Positions 52,965 to 62,465 of a stretch of DNA of 64,000 bases are shown piece by piece; the stretch's first letter is position 1; every line of letters starts with the position of its first letter. Both the position numbers and the translations under genes were made by a program. The notes below the pieces were generated by a model that did not search any database, was not told the DNA's origin, and saw only the letters and a list, made by a program, of their open reading frames with translations. This DNA is from Oceanobacter sp045430275 (lineage in GTDB: Bacteria > Pseudomonadota > Gammaproteobacteria > Pseudomonadales > Oceanobacteraceae). Where the stretch lies: the NCBI GenBank assembly GCA_045430275.1, contig JAILXU010000008.1, positions 1 through 64,000 of the forward strand, written 5' to 3'.

Positions 52965-53942
52965 ATGAAAACACCCCCGCGAGATCTTACGACCAGTCAA
53001 CCACTGACCACATTGGAAACCGAAGCGGTTCGGGATTATTTGCACGCCGCGACCTCAGACAATACGCGCCGCACCTATCAGTCAGCCGTGCGCCAGTTTG
53101 TGCGCTGGGGTGGACGCTTGCCCGCTGATCGGGACATGGTGTTGCGTTATTTACTGGAACGGCAGCCGGAGCTGAATATGCGCACGCTGGATTTGCACAT
53201 CACGGCCTTGCGGCAGTGGCACGAATATCAGCAACTGACTGACCCGACCCGTGATCCACTGATTCAGAAAACCCTTGAAGGCATGCGCCGCCGTCATGGT
53301 CAGCCGCGTCAGAAAGCGCGTCCGCTCAGCATTGAAGCCCTGTCGGCTCTGATCGACTGGCTGAACCAGCAGCCCGCTTCCCTGATGCGGGAGCGCAATC
53401 GTGCCTTGCTGCTGGTTGCATATTTTGGTGCATTCCGGCGCAGCGAACTGGTTGGGTTGCAATACGGCAATCTGGAGTGGTTCGATGATGGCATGGTGGT
53501 GACACTGGAACGCTCGAAAACCGACCAGTCAGGCGAAGGCATGCAACGTGCATTGCCGTGCAGCGATAATCACCTGTGCCCGGTGACAGCTCTGAAACAC
53601 TGGATGGAAGCCATTGATCCGCATACGGAATCACAGAAGGGTGCGATTTTCCGACGCATCAACCGCTGGGATCAGCCGGGTACCCAGGCCATGGATGCCA
53701 GTTCGGTTAACCTGATTCTGAAAAAGCTGGCCATGCAGGCAGGACTGGAAGGCGCAGACAAATTCAGCAGCCACAGCTTCCGCCGTGGTCTGACTACCTC
53801 GGCAGCGCAGGCTGGTGTGGACTTTGAGCTGATACGCAAACAAGGCGGCTGGAAACAGGATGCGACGGTGCGTGAATATATTGAAGAAGGCCGGGCACTG
53901 GATCGCAATGCCGCCAAAGAGTTGCTTCAGCAGGTGAAATAA
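52965..53942 (+). CDS. tyrosine recombinase / site-specific integrase
   Basis: 325 aa from the ATG at 52965 (the ATG at 52956 is three codons earlier; neither has a clear Shine-Dalgarno). N-terminal SAM-like core-binding domain (about 25-110, TRRTYQSAVRQFVRWGG), catalytic domain with Arg in FGAFRRSELVGL (about 156), Lys in RSKTDQSGEG, H-x-x-R in HSFRRGLTTSAA (about 274), GGW in place of GGH as in Cre, and nucleophile Tyr in VREYIEEG. All catalytic residues look intact. No excisionase or attachment repeat seen nearby. Confidence 0.9.
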   Translation: MKTPPRDLTTSQPLTTLETEAVRDYLHAATSDNTRRTYQSAVRQFVRWGGRLPADRDMVLRYLLERQPELNMRTLDLHITALRQWHEYQQLTDPTRDPLIQKTLEGMRRRHGQPRQKARPLSIEALSALIDWLNQQPASLMRERNRALLLVAYFGAFRRSELVGLQYGNLEWFDDGMVVTLERSKTDQSGEGMQRALPCSDNHLCPVTALKHWMEAIDPHTESQKGAIFRRINRWDQPGTQAMDASSVNLILKKLAMQAGLEGADKFSSHSFRRGLTTSAAQAGVDFELIRKQGGWKQDATVREYIEEGRALDRNAAKELLQQVK

Positions 53943-53946
53943 CGCA

Positions 53947-53983
53947 AACAGCCCTTGCTGTTTGAACGGCAAGGGCTGTTGTG
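53947..53983. terminator. hairpin between the recombinase gene and rapA
   Basis: AACAGCCCTTGC and GCAAGGGCTGTT pair perfectly over 12 bases with a ten-base loop, just after the recombinase stop and 34 bases from the rapA stop. No strong T run; likely shared by the convergent genes. Confidence 0.65.
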
Positions 53984-54016
53984 TTGAGCGGGGTCGAGTT
54001 TTAAACGTGCTCGGCG

Positions 54017-56773
54017 TTAGCCGCAGAACACCAGCCGGATGCTGTCCATCTGCAACTGGGCTTCTGAAATGGCCTTCACAACGTCCACTTCTTCTTGCTC
54101 CACTTCACGAATCAGCTGCGCCGGAATATTAGCGTTCTGCTCAGCCATGGCGCGCAACCGTTGTAGACGGTCGCCATACGCTGCTTCGGCTCGCTCAACT
54201 GCACGCTGGATGATCTTGTCAAGCTGATTGCTGCCGAGTTTTTCCAGCTTCTGAATTACCGGTTTAATCTCAGCCGTTTTCTGCTCAACCAGACCACGTG
54301 CAGTGCCGCGTTTGGGCACAGGCAGTACAAAGCTGGTCAGTTCTGGTTCGTTCACCTTCAGGTCACCCGCCGGGGTGAACGTCAAATGCATGGCATCCGC
54401 AGGCAGGTAGCGTTCAATCCCCAGATGTTTGGGAGCCGGGCATTGAGCGACGAACTGCAACTGGGCGTAGCAATCGCCTGTGTTGAAGTCGTGCATATCC
54501 ACATAACCGACGGCGGCGTTACCCATGGCGCTGCTGGTGATCAGCTCCAGTGCCTGATCAATAAACGGATGTTCCCAGCTCAGGAACTGCACATCATCAC
54601 GAGACAATGCCACTTCACGGCGAGTCGTGGCCATAAAGCCATCTTCCGGCAGGTGTGGCAGATCAGGCACCAGCATGTGATCGCCCGGTGCCAGTGTGAT
54701 GCAGTCATCACCCAGGTCGGCCATTTCAATACCGAAGGCATCCGTGAACAAATCGATGAAGTCGTTCAGTTCAGCTTCATCTTCGATGTGCGTAATGGTC
54801 AGCTCCTGAGCCATTTGAGTGGCTTTGCTCGGATGGCAGGAGTGCAATTCCAGCAGCTTGTCCCGACCTTGCTCCAGTTCCGCCTCCAGTGCCTGGCGTT
54901 CCTGAGTCAGCGTACTGATGATCTCAGCTTGCTGTTCACCGGCTGTCAGATGCTGCTCAATATCAGCGCGATGTTTTTCCAGCAAGGCCTGAGCGGCAAC
55001 ATTCGGATGCGAGAACGAATCCATGCCCTGATCCAGCAACTGCGCCCAGTAACCGGTGGTGTGGTCGGCAAAGGCGAGCGCATGAATGTTGATGGCTTCA
55101 GACTGGCCGATGCGATCCAGACGCCCAATGCGCTGCTCGATCAGGTCGCAGTTGAACGGCAAATCAAACAGCACAAGATGGTGAGCAAACTGGAAGTTAC
55201 GGCCTTCACTGCCGATTTCGGAGCACAGCAACAAGCGCGCACCGGTTTCGGCATCGGAGAAGTAGGCGGCAGCGCGGTCACGCTCGATCAGATCCATATC
55301 TTCGTGGAAAACAGCAACCTGAATGCCAAAGCGACTCCATAAAATCTGTTCCAACTCCAACACGGTTTGGGCGTGATGGCAGATCAGAACCACCTTGTCT
55401 TTACCCGTGCTTTTCAGGAAGTCTTCCAGCCAGTCGATGCGAGGATCACTGTCGACCCAGGCGGGGTAATCGGCTTCCGGGAAAAATTCCAGTTCACCGG
55501 TTGGCGTTGCGTAGTCCGGGCAAGGCAGCAAATGCGTGTGCGGCATGCGCTTTGGAAAGCCGGTAACGCCGTGGCGGGTGTTGCGGTACATCGCACGGCC
55601 TGGGCCATAGCGGTCGATGAGGGCTTCCAGTGTCCGGGATGTGTCGGAGAAACCTTCAAAATCTGGCAGCAGGGCTTCCAACTGGGCCGCCTGTTCGTCA
55701 GACAGTTCCTGATTGTCGGAAATCTGTCCCGCCAGCTCGGCAATCGGCTGGTAGTGACGCTGCTGTTCAAGGAATTTGTCCAGCGACGGATAACGCTCCG
55801 GGTCGAGCAGGCGCAAACGGGCAAAGTGGCCTTCGACACCCAACTGTTCCGGCGTCGCCGTCAATAACAGCGTACCGGCGGTTTTCAGAGACAGGGCTTC
55901 CACCAGTTGATAAGCGGCGTCAGGCTCTGCTTCGTTCCATTCCAGATGGTGGGCTTCGTCCACCACCAGCATGTCCCAGGACTCCTGCATCATGGCAGTG
56001 GCCGCTGTCGCTTGCTTGGCCAGCGATGCCGGGCACAAAAACAGTTGGCCAGTACTGAAACCCAAAGGCACATCTTCTTCATCGTGGGCGACGAAATCGT
56101 GAGCATGGCGGATTTCAAAACGCAGGTTGAAACGACGAATCATTTCCACCAGCCACTGATGAACCAGATGATCCGGCACCAGCACCAGCACGCGCTGTAT
56201 GCGTTGTTGCATCAGCAAACGATGCAAAATCAGACCGGCTTCAATGGTTTTACCCAAACCAACTTCATCGGCTAGCAGAGCGCGCGGGAGCGAGTCTTGG
56301 GTGAGCTGTTGGGCAATGTATAACTGATGCGGCAGCAAATTGGTGCGACCACCGAGCAAACCGTAAAACGGACGTTTGCGCAGTTGGGTGATTTGCTTGA
56401 ATGCCAACTGTCGCAGCTCGTACAGATTGTTGTTGTCAATCTGGCCGGAGAACAAACGGTCGGCGGGCTGGTTCAACTGAATGTGGCCACTTAGCTGAAT
56501 TTCAGAAATTGTCCGGTCGTCGGAGCAATAGAAGGCGATGCCATCAATTTCCTCGACATCAGTGATCTCAACCACTGAACCATCCTGCAAGGGCACCTTG
56601 TCGCCGATCTTGAAGATAACACGGGTCAGGGGAGCACTTTGCCTGGCGTAGGTGCGAACATCGTCGATGGTGGGGAAATACAGGGTTACGGAACGAAAAT
56701 CGGCGCTTTGCACCAGTCCCAGTCCCAAATCGGTTTCTGCTTCGCTGATCCAGCGCTGTCCTACCAGGTACAT
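54017..56773 (-). CDS. rapA: RNA polymerase-associated SWI2/SNF2 ATPase RapA
   Basis: Recycles RNA polymerase after transcription. 918 aa from the ATG at 56773 (AGGGGA upstream), giving the typical LVGQRWISEAETDLGLG start; the frame further upstream is spurious. Tudor-like N-terminal domains, then helicase motifs: LADEVGLGKTIEAGL (about 170), VDEAHHLEW (about 275), LLTATPEQLGVEGHFARLRLLD, VLICHHAQTV, and EIGSEGRNFQFAHHLVLFDLP, QRIGRLDRIGQ. Slightly shorter than E. coli RapA (968). Single gene. Confidence 0.95.
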   Translation of the reverse strand: MYLVGQRWISEAETDLGLGLVQSADFRSVTLYFPTIDDVRTYARQSAPLTRVIFKIGDKVPLQDGSVVEITDVEEIDGIAFYCSDDRTISEIQLSGHIQLNQPADRLFSGQIDNNNLYELRQLAFKQITQLRKRPFYGLLGGRTNLLPHQLYIAQQLTQDSLPRALLADEVGLGKTIEAGLILHRLLMQQRIQRVLVLVPDHLVHQWLVEMIRRFNLRFEIRHAHDFVAHDEEDVPLGFSTGQLFLCPASLAKQATAATAMMQESWDMLVVDEAHHLEWNEAEPDAAYQLVEALSLKTAGTLLLTATPEQLGVEGHFARLRLLDPERYPSLDKFLEQQRHYQPIAELAGQISDNQELSDEQAAQLEALLPDFEGFSDTSRTLEALIDRYGPGRAMYRNTRHGVTGFPKRMPHTHLLPCPDYATPTGELEFFPEADYPAWVDSDPRIDWLEDFLKSTGKDKVVLICHHAQTVLELEQILWSRFGIQVAVFHEDMDLIERDRAAAYFSDAETGARLLLCSEIGSEGRNFQFAHHLVLFDLPFNCDLIEQRIGRLDRIGQSEAINIHALAFADHTTGYWAQLLDQGMDSFSHPNVAAQALLEKHRADIEQHLTAGEQQAEIISTLTQERQALEAELEQGRDKLLELHSCHPSKATQMAQELTITHIEDEAELNDFIDLFTDAFGIEMADLGDDCITLAPGDHMLVPDLPHLPEDGFMATTRREVALSRDDVQFLSWEHPFIDQALELITSSAMGNAAVGYVDMHDFNTGDCYAQLQFVAQCPAPKHLGIERYLPADAMHLTFTPAGDLKVNEPELTSFVLPVPKRGTARGLVEQKTAEIKPVIQKLEKLGSNQLDKIIQRAVERAEAAYGDRLQRLRAMAEQNANIPAQLIREVEQEEVDVVKAISEAQLQMDSIRLVFCG

Positions 56774-57067
56774 AATTCCCCTGTCTGTGTGTCGAGTTTG
56801 GAAAGCGGTATACACATCATAGTACGGGCATACCAGAATGGCGCGCAGTCTAACGCAATGGGCCTGTAAAACCCAATGCGTAGCGGCATAAGTCGATGGG
56901 ATATGTCAGAAATTGATGAGAAAAAGGAAACCCTGGCAAAACACCTCCGATAATTTTGGCTTGATTTACTCCTACAGCAGCTCGAACTGCTGGAATACAG
57001 CCAAATTCAGTTTCAATTCAGCTTGTGCTCTTAACATCCCGGATATCACAGTCTGGGATGTTTCATC
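56774..57067. other. divergent region between rapA and the second metal-efflux operon
   Basis: About 290 bases without a credible gene. Contains CAGCAG-CTCGAA-CTGCTG (around 56974-56991) and a longer hairpin at 57033-57062 listed separately. No clear promoter boxes found. Confidence 0.5.
57033..57062 (+). promoter_or_regulatory. inverted repeat covering the ribosome-binding site of the second efflux operon
   Basis: AACATCCC and GGGATGTT are perfect inverted copies with a 14-base loop. The right arm contains the GGGA that would serve as Shine-Dalgarno for the ATG at 57068, so folding could limit translation; it may equally be a DNA operator. Confidence 0.4.
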
Positions 57068-58282
57068 ATGTTTTCTTCTCCGGTTTTTATTCCGGCAATG
57101 CGCACCGCTACCAGGCCGTTACTGGGTGGCCTGGTCGCACTCTGGAGCGCGACAACGCTGGGTTCTCCGTCCTTTTCTGATGCACTGGAAGCCGCATGGC
57201 AGCGCTTGCCGGTGGTTGAAAATCTGGAGCAGCAACGTTTGGCGTTCAGTCAGAGGCGGCCAGACTGGTTGCAGTCTGCACCCGAGCTGTCACTGGATTA
57301 TCAGCAAGGGGATGACCGTGCCGGGTTGGCAACGGAGTGGCAAGCGCAGCTCTCTCTGGCGTTGGTTCGCCCGGATCAGTTCGGGGCTTACCAAACACTG
57401 GCCAGTCTTGAACGCCCGCATCTTGCTGCTCAGGCCGATGAGGTGCGCTGGCGTCTGGCAATGCAACTGCAGAACTGGTGGTGGCAATGGCAGGAAGCAA
57501 ACCGAGCCGTCTTGCGCACCCAACAGCAACAACAATCCCTGACAACGCAGAGTCGCTGGCTGACGTTATTGATCCAGCAAGGTGAACGCCCGGCGTTTGA
57601 CCTGATCGAGTTGCAGCAGCAAGCGGGGCAGCTTGAGCAAGCGTTGCAGCTATTGGACAGCCGCATTCACAGTCTGGCCATGCAGTTTCAGCAGTGGAGT
57701 GGGCTGGAGGTGTTGCCCAAAAACTGGCACTTCGACCGGATTTCAGAACGTCCGTTAGAGCAGCACCCGGCCTTGCAGGTGTTGCAGCAACGTCTGCAGC
57801 AGGTGCAATTGCAGCAGGGCTTGTCGCAGAGTCAGGCGTTTGCTCCGACGGTGTCGCTTGGGGTCAAGCGAGTCGCGGAGGTGCAGACTGTTCCGGCGGC
57901 CAACGTGTTTCAACTGGGAGTTTCCCTGCCGCTGGGACAGACCGGTTATCAGGCCCAGCGAGAGGCCATTCAGCAGGTCGCCAGCCTGAAGCAATCTGTT
58001 CTGGAGCAGCGACAGGCACTGGAACGTGAAAGAACCGTGCTGGCCGCGCAATTGCCTACTTTGAAACGGCGTTATCAGCAATTGATGGCGTTATCCAAGG
58101 ATGCCGAACACCAATACACCCTTCAACAACAGGCCTGGAAAAGCGGTTCTTTACCCGGATTTCGTTGGCTACAGATCCAACGCAGTATCTGGCAGTTACA
58201 GCAGCAAGCCGATGAAGCCGAGCTGGACTATCTGAAAAGCATCAGCCGCTGGAATCAATTACAGGGAGTTATCCCACAATGA
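57068..58282 (+). CDS. TolC-family outer-membrane factor of second metal-efflux system
   Basis: 404 aa from the ATG at 57068; the ATG at 57098 is an alternative inside the leader. Signal-like N-terminus (RPLLGGLVALWSATTLGS). Very Gln-rich helical hairpins, with PSFSDALEAAWQRLP opening the first TolC repeat and SQAFAPTVSLGVKRV and FQLGVSLPLGQTGYQAQRE the second. Overlaps the next gene by four bases (ATGA). Together with the next three genes it encodes a tripartite heavy-metal exporter distinct from the czc operon. Confidence 0.85.
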   Translation: MFSSPVFIPAMRTATRPLLGGLVALWSATTLGSPSFSDALEAAWQRLPVVENLEQQRLAFSQRRPDWLQSAPELSLDYQQGDDRAGLATEWQAQLSLALVRPDQFGAYQTLASLERPHLAAQADEVRWRLAMQLQNWWWQWQEANRAVLRTQQQQQSLTTQSRWLTLLIQQGERPAFDLIELQQQAGQLEQALQLLDSRIHSLAMQFQQWSGLEVLPKNWHFDRISERPLEQHPALQVLQQRLQQVQLQQGLSQSQAFAPTVSLGVKRVAEVQTVPAANVFQLGVSLPLGQTGYQAQREAIQQVASLKQSVLEQRQALERERTVLAAQLPTLKRRYQQLMALSKDAEHQYTLQQQAWKSGSLPGFRWLQIQRSIWQLQQQADEAELDYLKSISRWNQLQGVIPQ

Positions 58283-59409
58283 AAAAATTCTCTTGTTTAT
58301 CGGCCTGTTTGGCTGCGGTCGTGTCAGCCGGAGTAGCGTCGTTACCGGCGTACGCGGAATCAGCGCCCGAGCTGCCTTTGTCCGAGCCGGAGCAAAATCG
58401 TCTGGGCGTGCGCTTTGAGCCGTTGGGTACACCTCGCACTCTGACGTCCACCCGGTTGCCCGGTGTATCCGACGTGATGCCAGCTCAGCGCCAGAGCCTG
58501 CTGATTCCGTTTGCCTCGCGGGTTGAATTCTGGTCGGTTCAGGCAGGGCAACAGGTTGAGGCAGGACAACCGTTGTTGCAGTTGCACAGTCATGAAGGGC
58601 TGGAGTTCTTGCAACAGTATCGGCGATTAAAGCTGAAGTCCGATCTGTGTCGGGAACGTTTGAACAACGTGACCCAGCGGCAGCGCAATGGACTGGCAGC
58701 GCGGCTGGATGTTCAGGAACAGGCCATTCAGTGTCAGGCATTGAAGGATCAACGCACCGCCATGAAGGATGTGCTGGCGCACTTGCCATCGGACTGGCAA
58801 ACCGGAACCGGTGCAGAATTCGGATTGTCTGCCACCGAGCGAGGCTGGCTGATGACGGCTCGACAGCCTTCGGGGACACTGGTTGCTGCCGGAGCAGTAC
58901 TGGCCGATTTCTGGCCCGCCACTGCCATGACGATTCGTACACGCATGACCGAGGCGCAATGGCAGCAGCTTCAAAGTGCCGGGGCAAATGTTCAGGTGTC
59001 GCCGCTGGGTCAACCGTCAGGCTTGCAATTGGCCCGTGTTTATCAGCGCAGTGATGTGGCTGATGTCACCGGCCTGTTTTCCGTCTGGTTGCAGGTGAAA
59101 AGCGCAGAAAATGGCGCAAAAGAGGAAGCGGAGATTGTGCCCGGTCAGCGTTGGCAGGTTCATCTTCCCGCAGCACAGGAAGGCTGGGTGGTGCCTGCAA
59201 CGGCGCGCATTCGGGCTGAAGGGCAGCAATGGATTTTTGTGCGCACGCCAAGCGGTGTGCAGCCACTGGCCGTCAAGCCAGTGGCCGAAGGCGGCGGTGC
59301 CTTGTTGCTGGATCAGCGCCAAAACGATCTGGATGACCGGCGTGCGGTGGCCATTTCCGGGGCTTCGGCTCTGCGTTCACTGTGGCTGGCCGGGGAGGGT
59401 GACGAATGA
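58279..59409 (+). CDS. periplasmic adaptor protein of second metal-efflux system
   Basis: 376 aa. Signal peptide LSACLAAVVSAGVASLPAYA, then an HlyD-type adaptor: RVEFWSVQAGQQVEAGQPLLQL lipoyl-like half in parts (about 75-96), a short helical hairpin (about 100-170), the second half (LMTARQPSGTLVAAGAVLAD), a beta-barrel domain and a C-terminal domain. No His-rich ends, unlike the czcB product. ATGA overlaps on both sides. Confidence 0.85.
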   Translation: MKKFSCLSACLAAVVSAGVASLPAYAESAPELPLSEPEQNRLGVRFEPLGTPRTLTSTRLPGVSDVMPAQRQSLLIPFASRVEFWSVQAGQQVEAGQPLLQLHSHEGLEFLQQYRRLKLKSDLCRERLNNVTQRQRNGLAARLDVQEQAIQCQALKDQRTAMKDVLAHLPSDWQTGTGAEFGLSATERGWLMTARQPSGTLVAAGAVLADFWPATAMTIRTRMTEAQWQQLQSAGANVQVSPLGQPSGLQLARVYQRSDVADVTGLFSVWLQVKSAENGAKEEAEIVPGQRWQVHLPAAQEGWVVPATARIRAEGQQWIFVRTPSGVQPLAVKPVAEGGGALLLDQRQNDLDDRRAVAISGASALRSLWLAGEGDE

Positions 59410-62400
59410 TTTCGGTATGGCTGCAAGCTGTTTTGCAGCAACGTGTTCTGATTCTGATGGCCGCGCTGGGGGTGATATTGGCCGGGGTGTTTAGCTTTCA
59501 ACAGTTGCGCATTGATGCCTTCCCGGAAATTTCACCGACTCAGGTCAAGATCATCATCAAGGCTCCGGGGCTGCCGCCGGAAGAGCTGGAAACCCGGGTG
59601 ACCCGAAAAATCGAAGTGGAACTGTTGGGGATTCCGCATCAGAGCATGTTGCGGTCAGTGATCAAATACGGCCTGACCGACATTACGCTGGATTTTGCCG
59701 ATGGCACGGACATTTATTGGGCGCGTCAGCAAGTCTCCGAGCGTCTGGCAGCGGTATGGCCCGACTTGCCGGATAACATCAGCGGTGGCATCGCACCCAT
59801 GAGCACGCCTCTGGGCGAACTGTTTATGTTTACCCTCGATGGGCCGCAATCGCTGGAAGAAAAGCGCCGCATTCTGGACTGGCAGATTCGTCCGTTGTTG
59901 CGCACCGTCCCCGGTGTAGCAGACATCAATGTGCTGGGCGGTTACAGCGAAACTTACCAGGTGACGCCTGATCCGGTGGCGATGGCGGCGGTTGAGTTGT
60001 CCATGACAGATCTGCGTGAGTTCTTACAGCAGGTAAACCGCAACGACGGGGCCGGGCGTCTGGATGACGGCGAAGAGACCATCATCGTCAGCAGCACCGG
60101 GCGTCTTACCAGTCTGGCGGATATGAGCGAACGCATTGTGCGTTACCACAACGGTAATCCGGTACGACTGAGTGATATTGCCTCGGTATCGCTGTCGCAT
60201 TTAACCCGCTACGGAGCGGTGACGGACAGCGGTCGTGGCGAGACAGTAGAAGCTTTGGTGGTGTCCCTGCGCGATGCGGATGCCCAGAAAGTCATTGCCG
60301 GTGTGCGAGCGGTGCTGGCCCAAATTGAACCGGGGCTGCCCGATGGCCTGACGCTGAATGTCTTTTACGACCGCAGTCATCTGATTGAGCGGGCCATTGG
60401 TACCGTGAGTGAAGCGCTGTGGATTGCTGTGGCGTTGGTGATTCTGTTGCTGGGGGTGTTTATCGGCAACGTTCGGACGGCTCTGGTGGTGGCCGTCAAT
60501 TTGCCCATGGCAGCGCTGATGACCTTTATCGTGATGGATGCGTTGGGTATGAGCGCCAATCTGATGAGTCTGGGCGGTTTGGCCATTGCGATCGGCATGC
60601 TGGTTGATGGCGCGGTTGTAGTGGTTGAAAACAGCGTCAGTCGATTGCAGAGCAGTCACTCGTCTTTGCCGCGTCTGCACGTGATTTTCCGGGCCATTCG
60701 GGAAGTGGCGGTTCCCATTACCTCCGGCACGCTGATCATCCTGCTGGTGTTTTCGCCGCTGGTGATGCTGGAAGGGTTGGAAGGCAAGCTGTTCGCACCC
60801 GTTGCCATGACCATTATGGTTGCGCTGGCCAGCAGTTTGTTGCTGTCGCTGACCCTGATTCCGGTATTGACCAGCGTGTTGGTTGATGCCAGTAAAGTGC
60901 GTACGCCCGGTTGGGTGAGTGCTATGGAGCGGGGTTATCGACAGTCGTTGGCGGCTGTACTGCGCCAGCCCTGGCCGGTTGCGATCTGTCTTGTCCTGAT
61001 TTCAGGAGTAGCAGGTTGGGCCTTTACTCAGACAGGCAAGGCCTTTATGCCAGAAATGGATGAGGGCGATTTGTTGGTTCAGGTGGAGAAGATCCCGACC
61101 ATCAATTTGGCCACTTCTGTGGACATGGACATGCGTATCGAACGTGCCTTGCTGGAAGCGGTGCCGGATATTGAACGAGTGATTGCCCGTGTTGGGTCGG
61201 ATGAGTTGGGCCTTGACCCGATGAGCCTGAACGAAACTGATATGTTTCTGCAGTTAAAGCCGCTGGAACAACGACAGTCGAGCGACAAGGCGGACTTGCA
61301 GGAACAGGTTCGTGCCGTTCTGGACACCTTTCCCGGTCTGAACTATGGCTTTACCCAGCCGATTGATATGCGTGTTTCCGAAATGCTTTCAGGTTCCCGT
61401 GGTGATCTGGCCATTAAGGTGTTTGGCCCGGATCTTGAACGTCTGGAGGCCATTGCGGCCGACATTGCCAGCCAGGTTCGCACGCTGCCGGGGGCGGCTG
61501 AAGTGCTGCAATCGCAAACCGATGGCATGCATTATCTGCAGGTGATCCCGAATGAAATACGCATCAATGAATTGCAGTTGACTCAGATGGCCGTGCAGGA
61601 AGCTCTGCGCAGTGCTCTGGAAGGGCATCAACTGGGAGATGTCATCTTCCCGGATCGGCAAGTGCCGATTGTGTTGAAACAGGCGCAGCCGCGTCAGATC
61701 AGCGGTTTATTGCAGGAACAATGGCTGGCAACCCCGCGTGGTGATCTGGTGCCGCTGGGGAATCTGGTTGAGGTGCGAGAGGTGTCTGGCCCGGTGCTGA
61801 TCAAGCGAGAGAGCGGTCAGCGTTTTGCTGTCGTCACGGTGAACATCGACGGAGTTGCTCTGGGTGATTTTGTGGCAAGTGCCCAGAGCATGCTGCCAGA
61901 TGCGATCACTTTGCCCTCCGGGTATCGGCTGAGTTGGGGCGGCGAATTTGAAAATCAGCAGCGTGCCAGTGCGCGTTTGGGCTTGATGGTGCCGTTGGCC
62001 GTTGGTCTGGTGTTGCTGGTGCTGTTCAGTACCTTTGGCCGCATGAGTGAAGCCCTGCTGATTCTCTGCAATATCCCATTTGCCCTGATTGGTGGGGTTC
62101 TGGCGTTGTGGATCAGTGGCGAATACCTGTCGGTTCCGGCGTCGGTTGGATTCATCGCGCTGTTGGGTGTAGCGGTGATGAATGGCGTGGTTCTGGTGGA
62201 TCAATTCCGGCATTTGCAAGGGCAGGGATATGACCCGCTGCATACCGTTCTGGACGGGGCCAGTGGCCGCTTGCGACCGGTTCTGATGACTGCGACCACC
62301 GGAGCCGTTGGCTTGTTGCCGTTGTTGTTTGCCACCGGGCCGGGCAGTGAAATCCAGAAGCCACTGGCCATTGTCGTAACAGGTGGGCTGATTACCTCAA

Positions 62401-62465
62401 CACTGCTGACGCTGTATGTTCTTCCGCTGTTGTATCGTCGCTTTATTCTGGAGGCTGCCTCATGA
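59406..62465 (+). CDS. heavy-metal RND efflux pump of the CusA/CzcA family
   Basis: 1019 aa HME-RND pump: N-terminal TM (VLILMAALGVILAGVFSF), RIDAFPEISPTQVKI, a porter domain, TMs at about 335-480, 525, 860-1010. The TM4 signature is GLAIAIGMLVDGAVVVVEN, a form with the GxAIAIG start like CusA-type pumps but with DGA instead of DAA, so it differs from both typical CzcA and typical CusA; the metal cannot be told. Overlaps its neighbours by four bases each. Confidence 0.9.
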   Translation: MISVWLQAVLQQRVLILMAALGVILAGVFSFQQLRIDAFPEISPTQVKIIIKAPGLPPEELETRVTRKIEVELLGIPHQSMLRSVIKYGLTDITLDFADGTDIYWARQQVSERLAAVWPDLPDNISGGIAPMSTPLGELFMFTLDGPQSLEEKRRILDWQIRPLLRTVPGVADINVLGGYSETYQVTPDPVAMAAVELSMTDLREFLQQVNRNDGAGRLDDGEETIIVSSTGRLTSLADMSERIVRYHNGNPVRLSDIASVSLSHLTRYGAVTDSGRGETVEALVVSLRDADAQKVIAGVRAVLAQIEPGLPDGLTLNVFYDRSHLIERAIGTVSEALWIAVALVILLLGVFIGNVRTALVVAVNLPMAALMTFIVMDALGMSANLMSLGGLAIAIGMLVDGAVVVVENSVSRLQSSHSSLPRLHVIFRAIREVAVPITSGTLIILLVFSPLVMLEGLEGKLFAPVAMTIMVALASSLLLSLTLIPVLTSVLVDASKVRTPGWVSAMERGYRQSLAAVLRQPWPVAICLVLISGVAGWAFTQTGKAFMPEMDEGDLLVQVEKIPTINLATSVDMDMRIERALLEAVPDIERVIARVGSDELGLDPMSLNETDMFLQLKPLEQRQSSDKADLQEQVRAVLDTFPGLNYGFTQPIDMRVSEMLSGSRGDLAIKVFGPDLERLEAIAADIASQVRTLPGAAEVLQSQTDGMHYLQVIPNEIRINELQLTQMAVQEALRSALEGHQLGDVIFPDRQVPIVLKQAQPRQISGLLQEQWLATPRGDLVPLGNLVEVREVSGPVLIKRESGQRFAVVTVNIDGVALGDFVASAQSMLPDAITLPSGYRLSWGGEFENQQRASARLGLMVPLAVGLVLLVLFSTFGRMSEALLILCNIPFALIGGVLALWISGEYLSVPASVGFIALLGVAVMNGVVLVDQFRHLQGQGYDPLHTVLDGASGRLRPVLMTATTGAVGLLPLLFATGPGSEIQKPLAIVVTGGLITSTLLTLYVLPLLYRRFILEAAS

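Noticed and set aside
54386..55342. Plus-strand open frame (318 codons) antisense to rapA
   Set aside because: Falls wholly inside conserved helicase coding sequence; no ribosome-binding site or recognisable domain.
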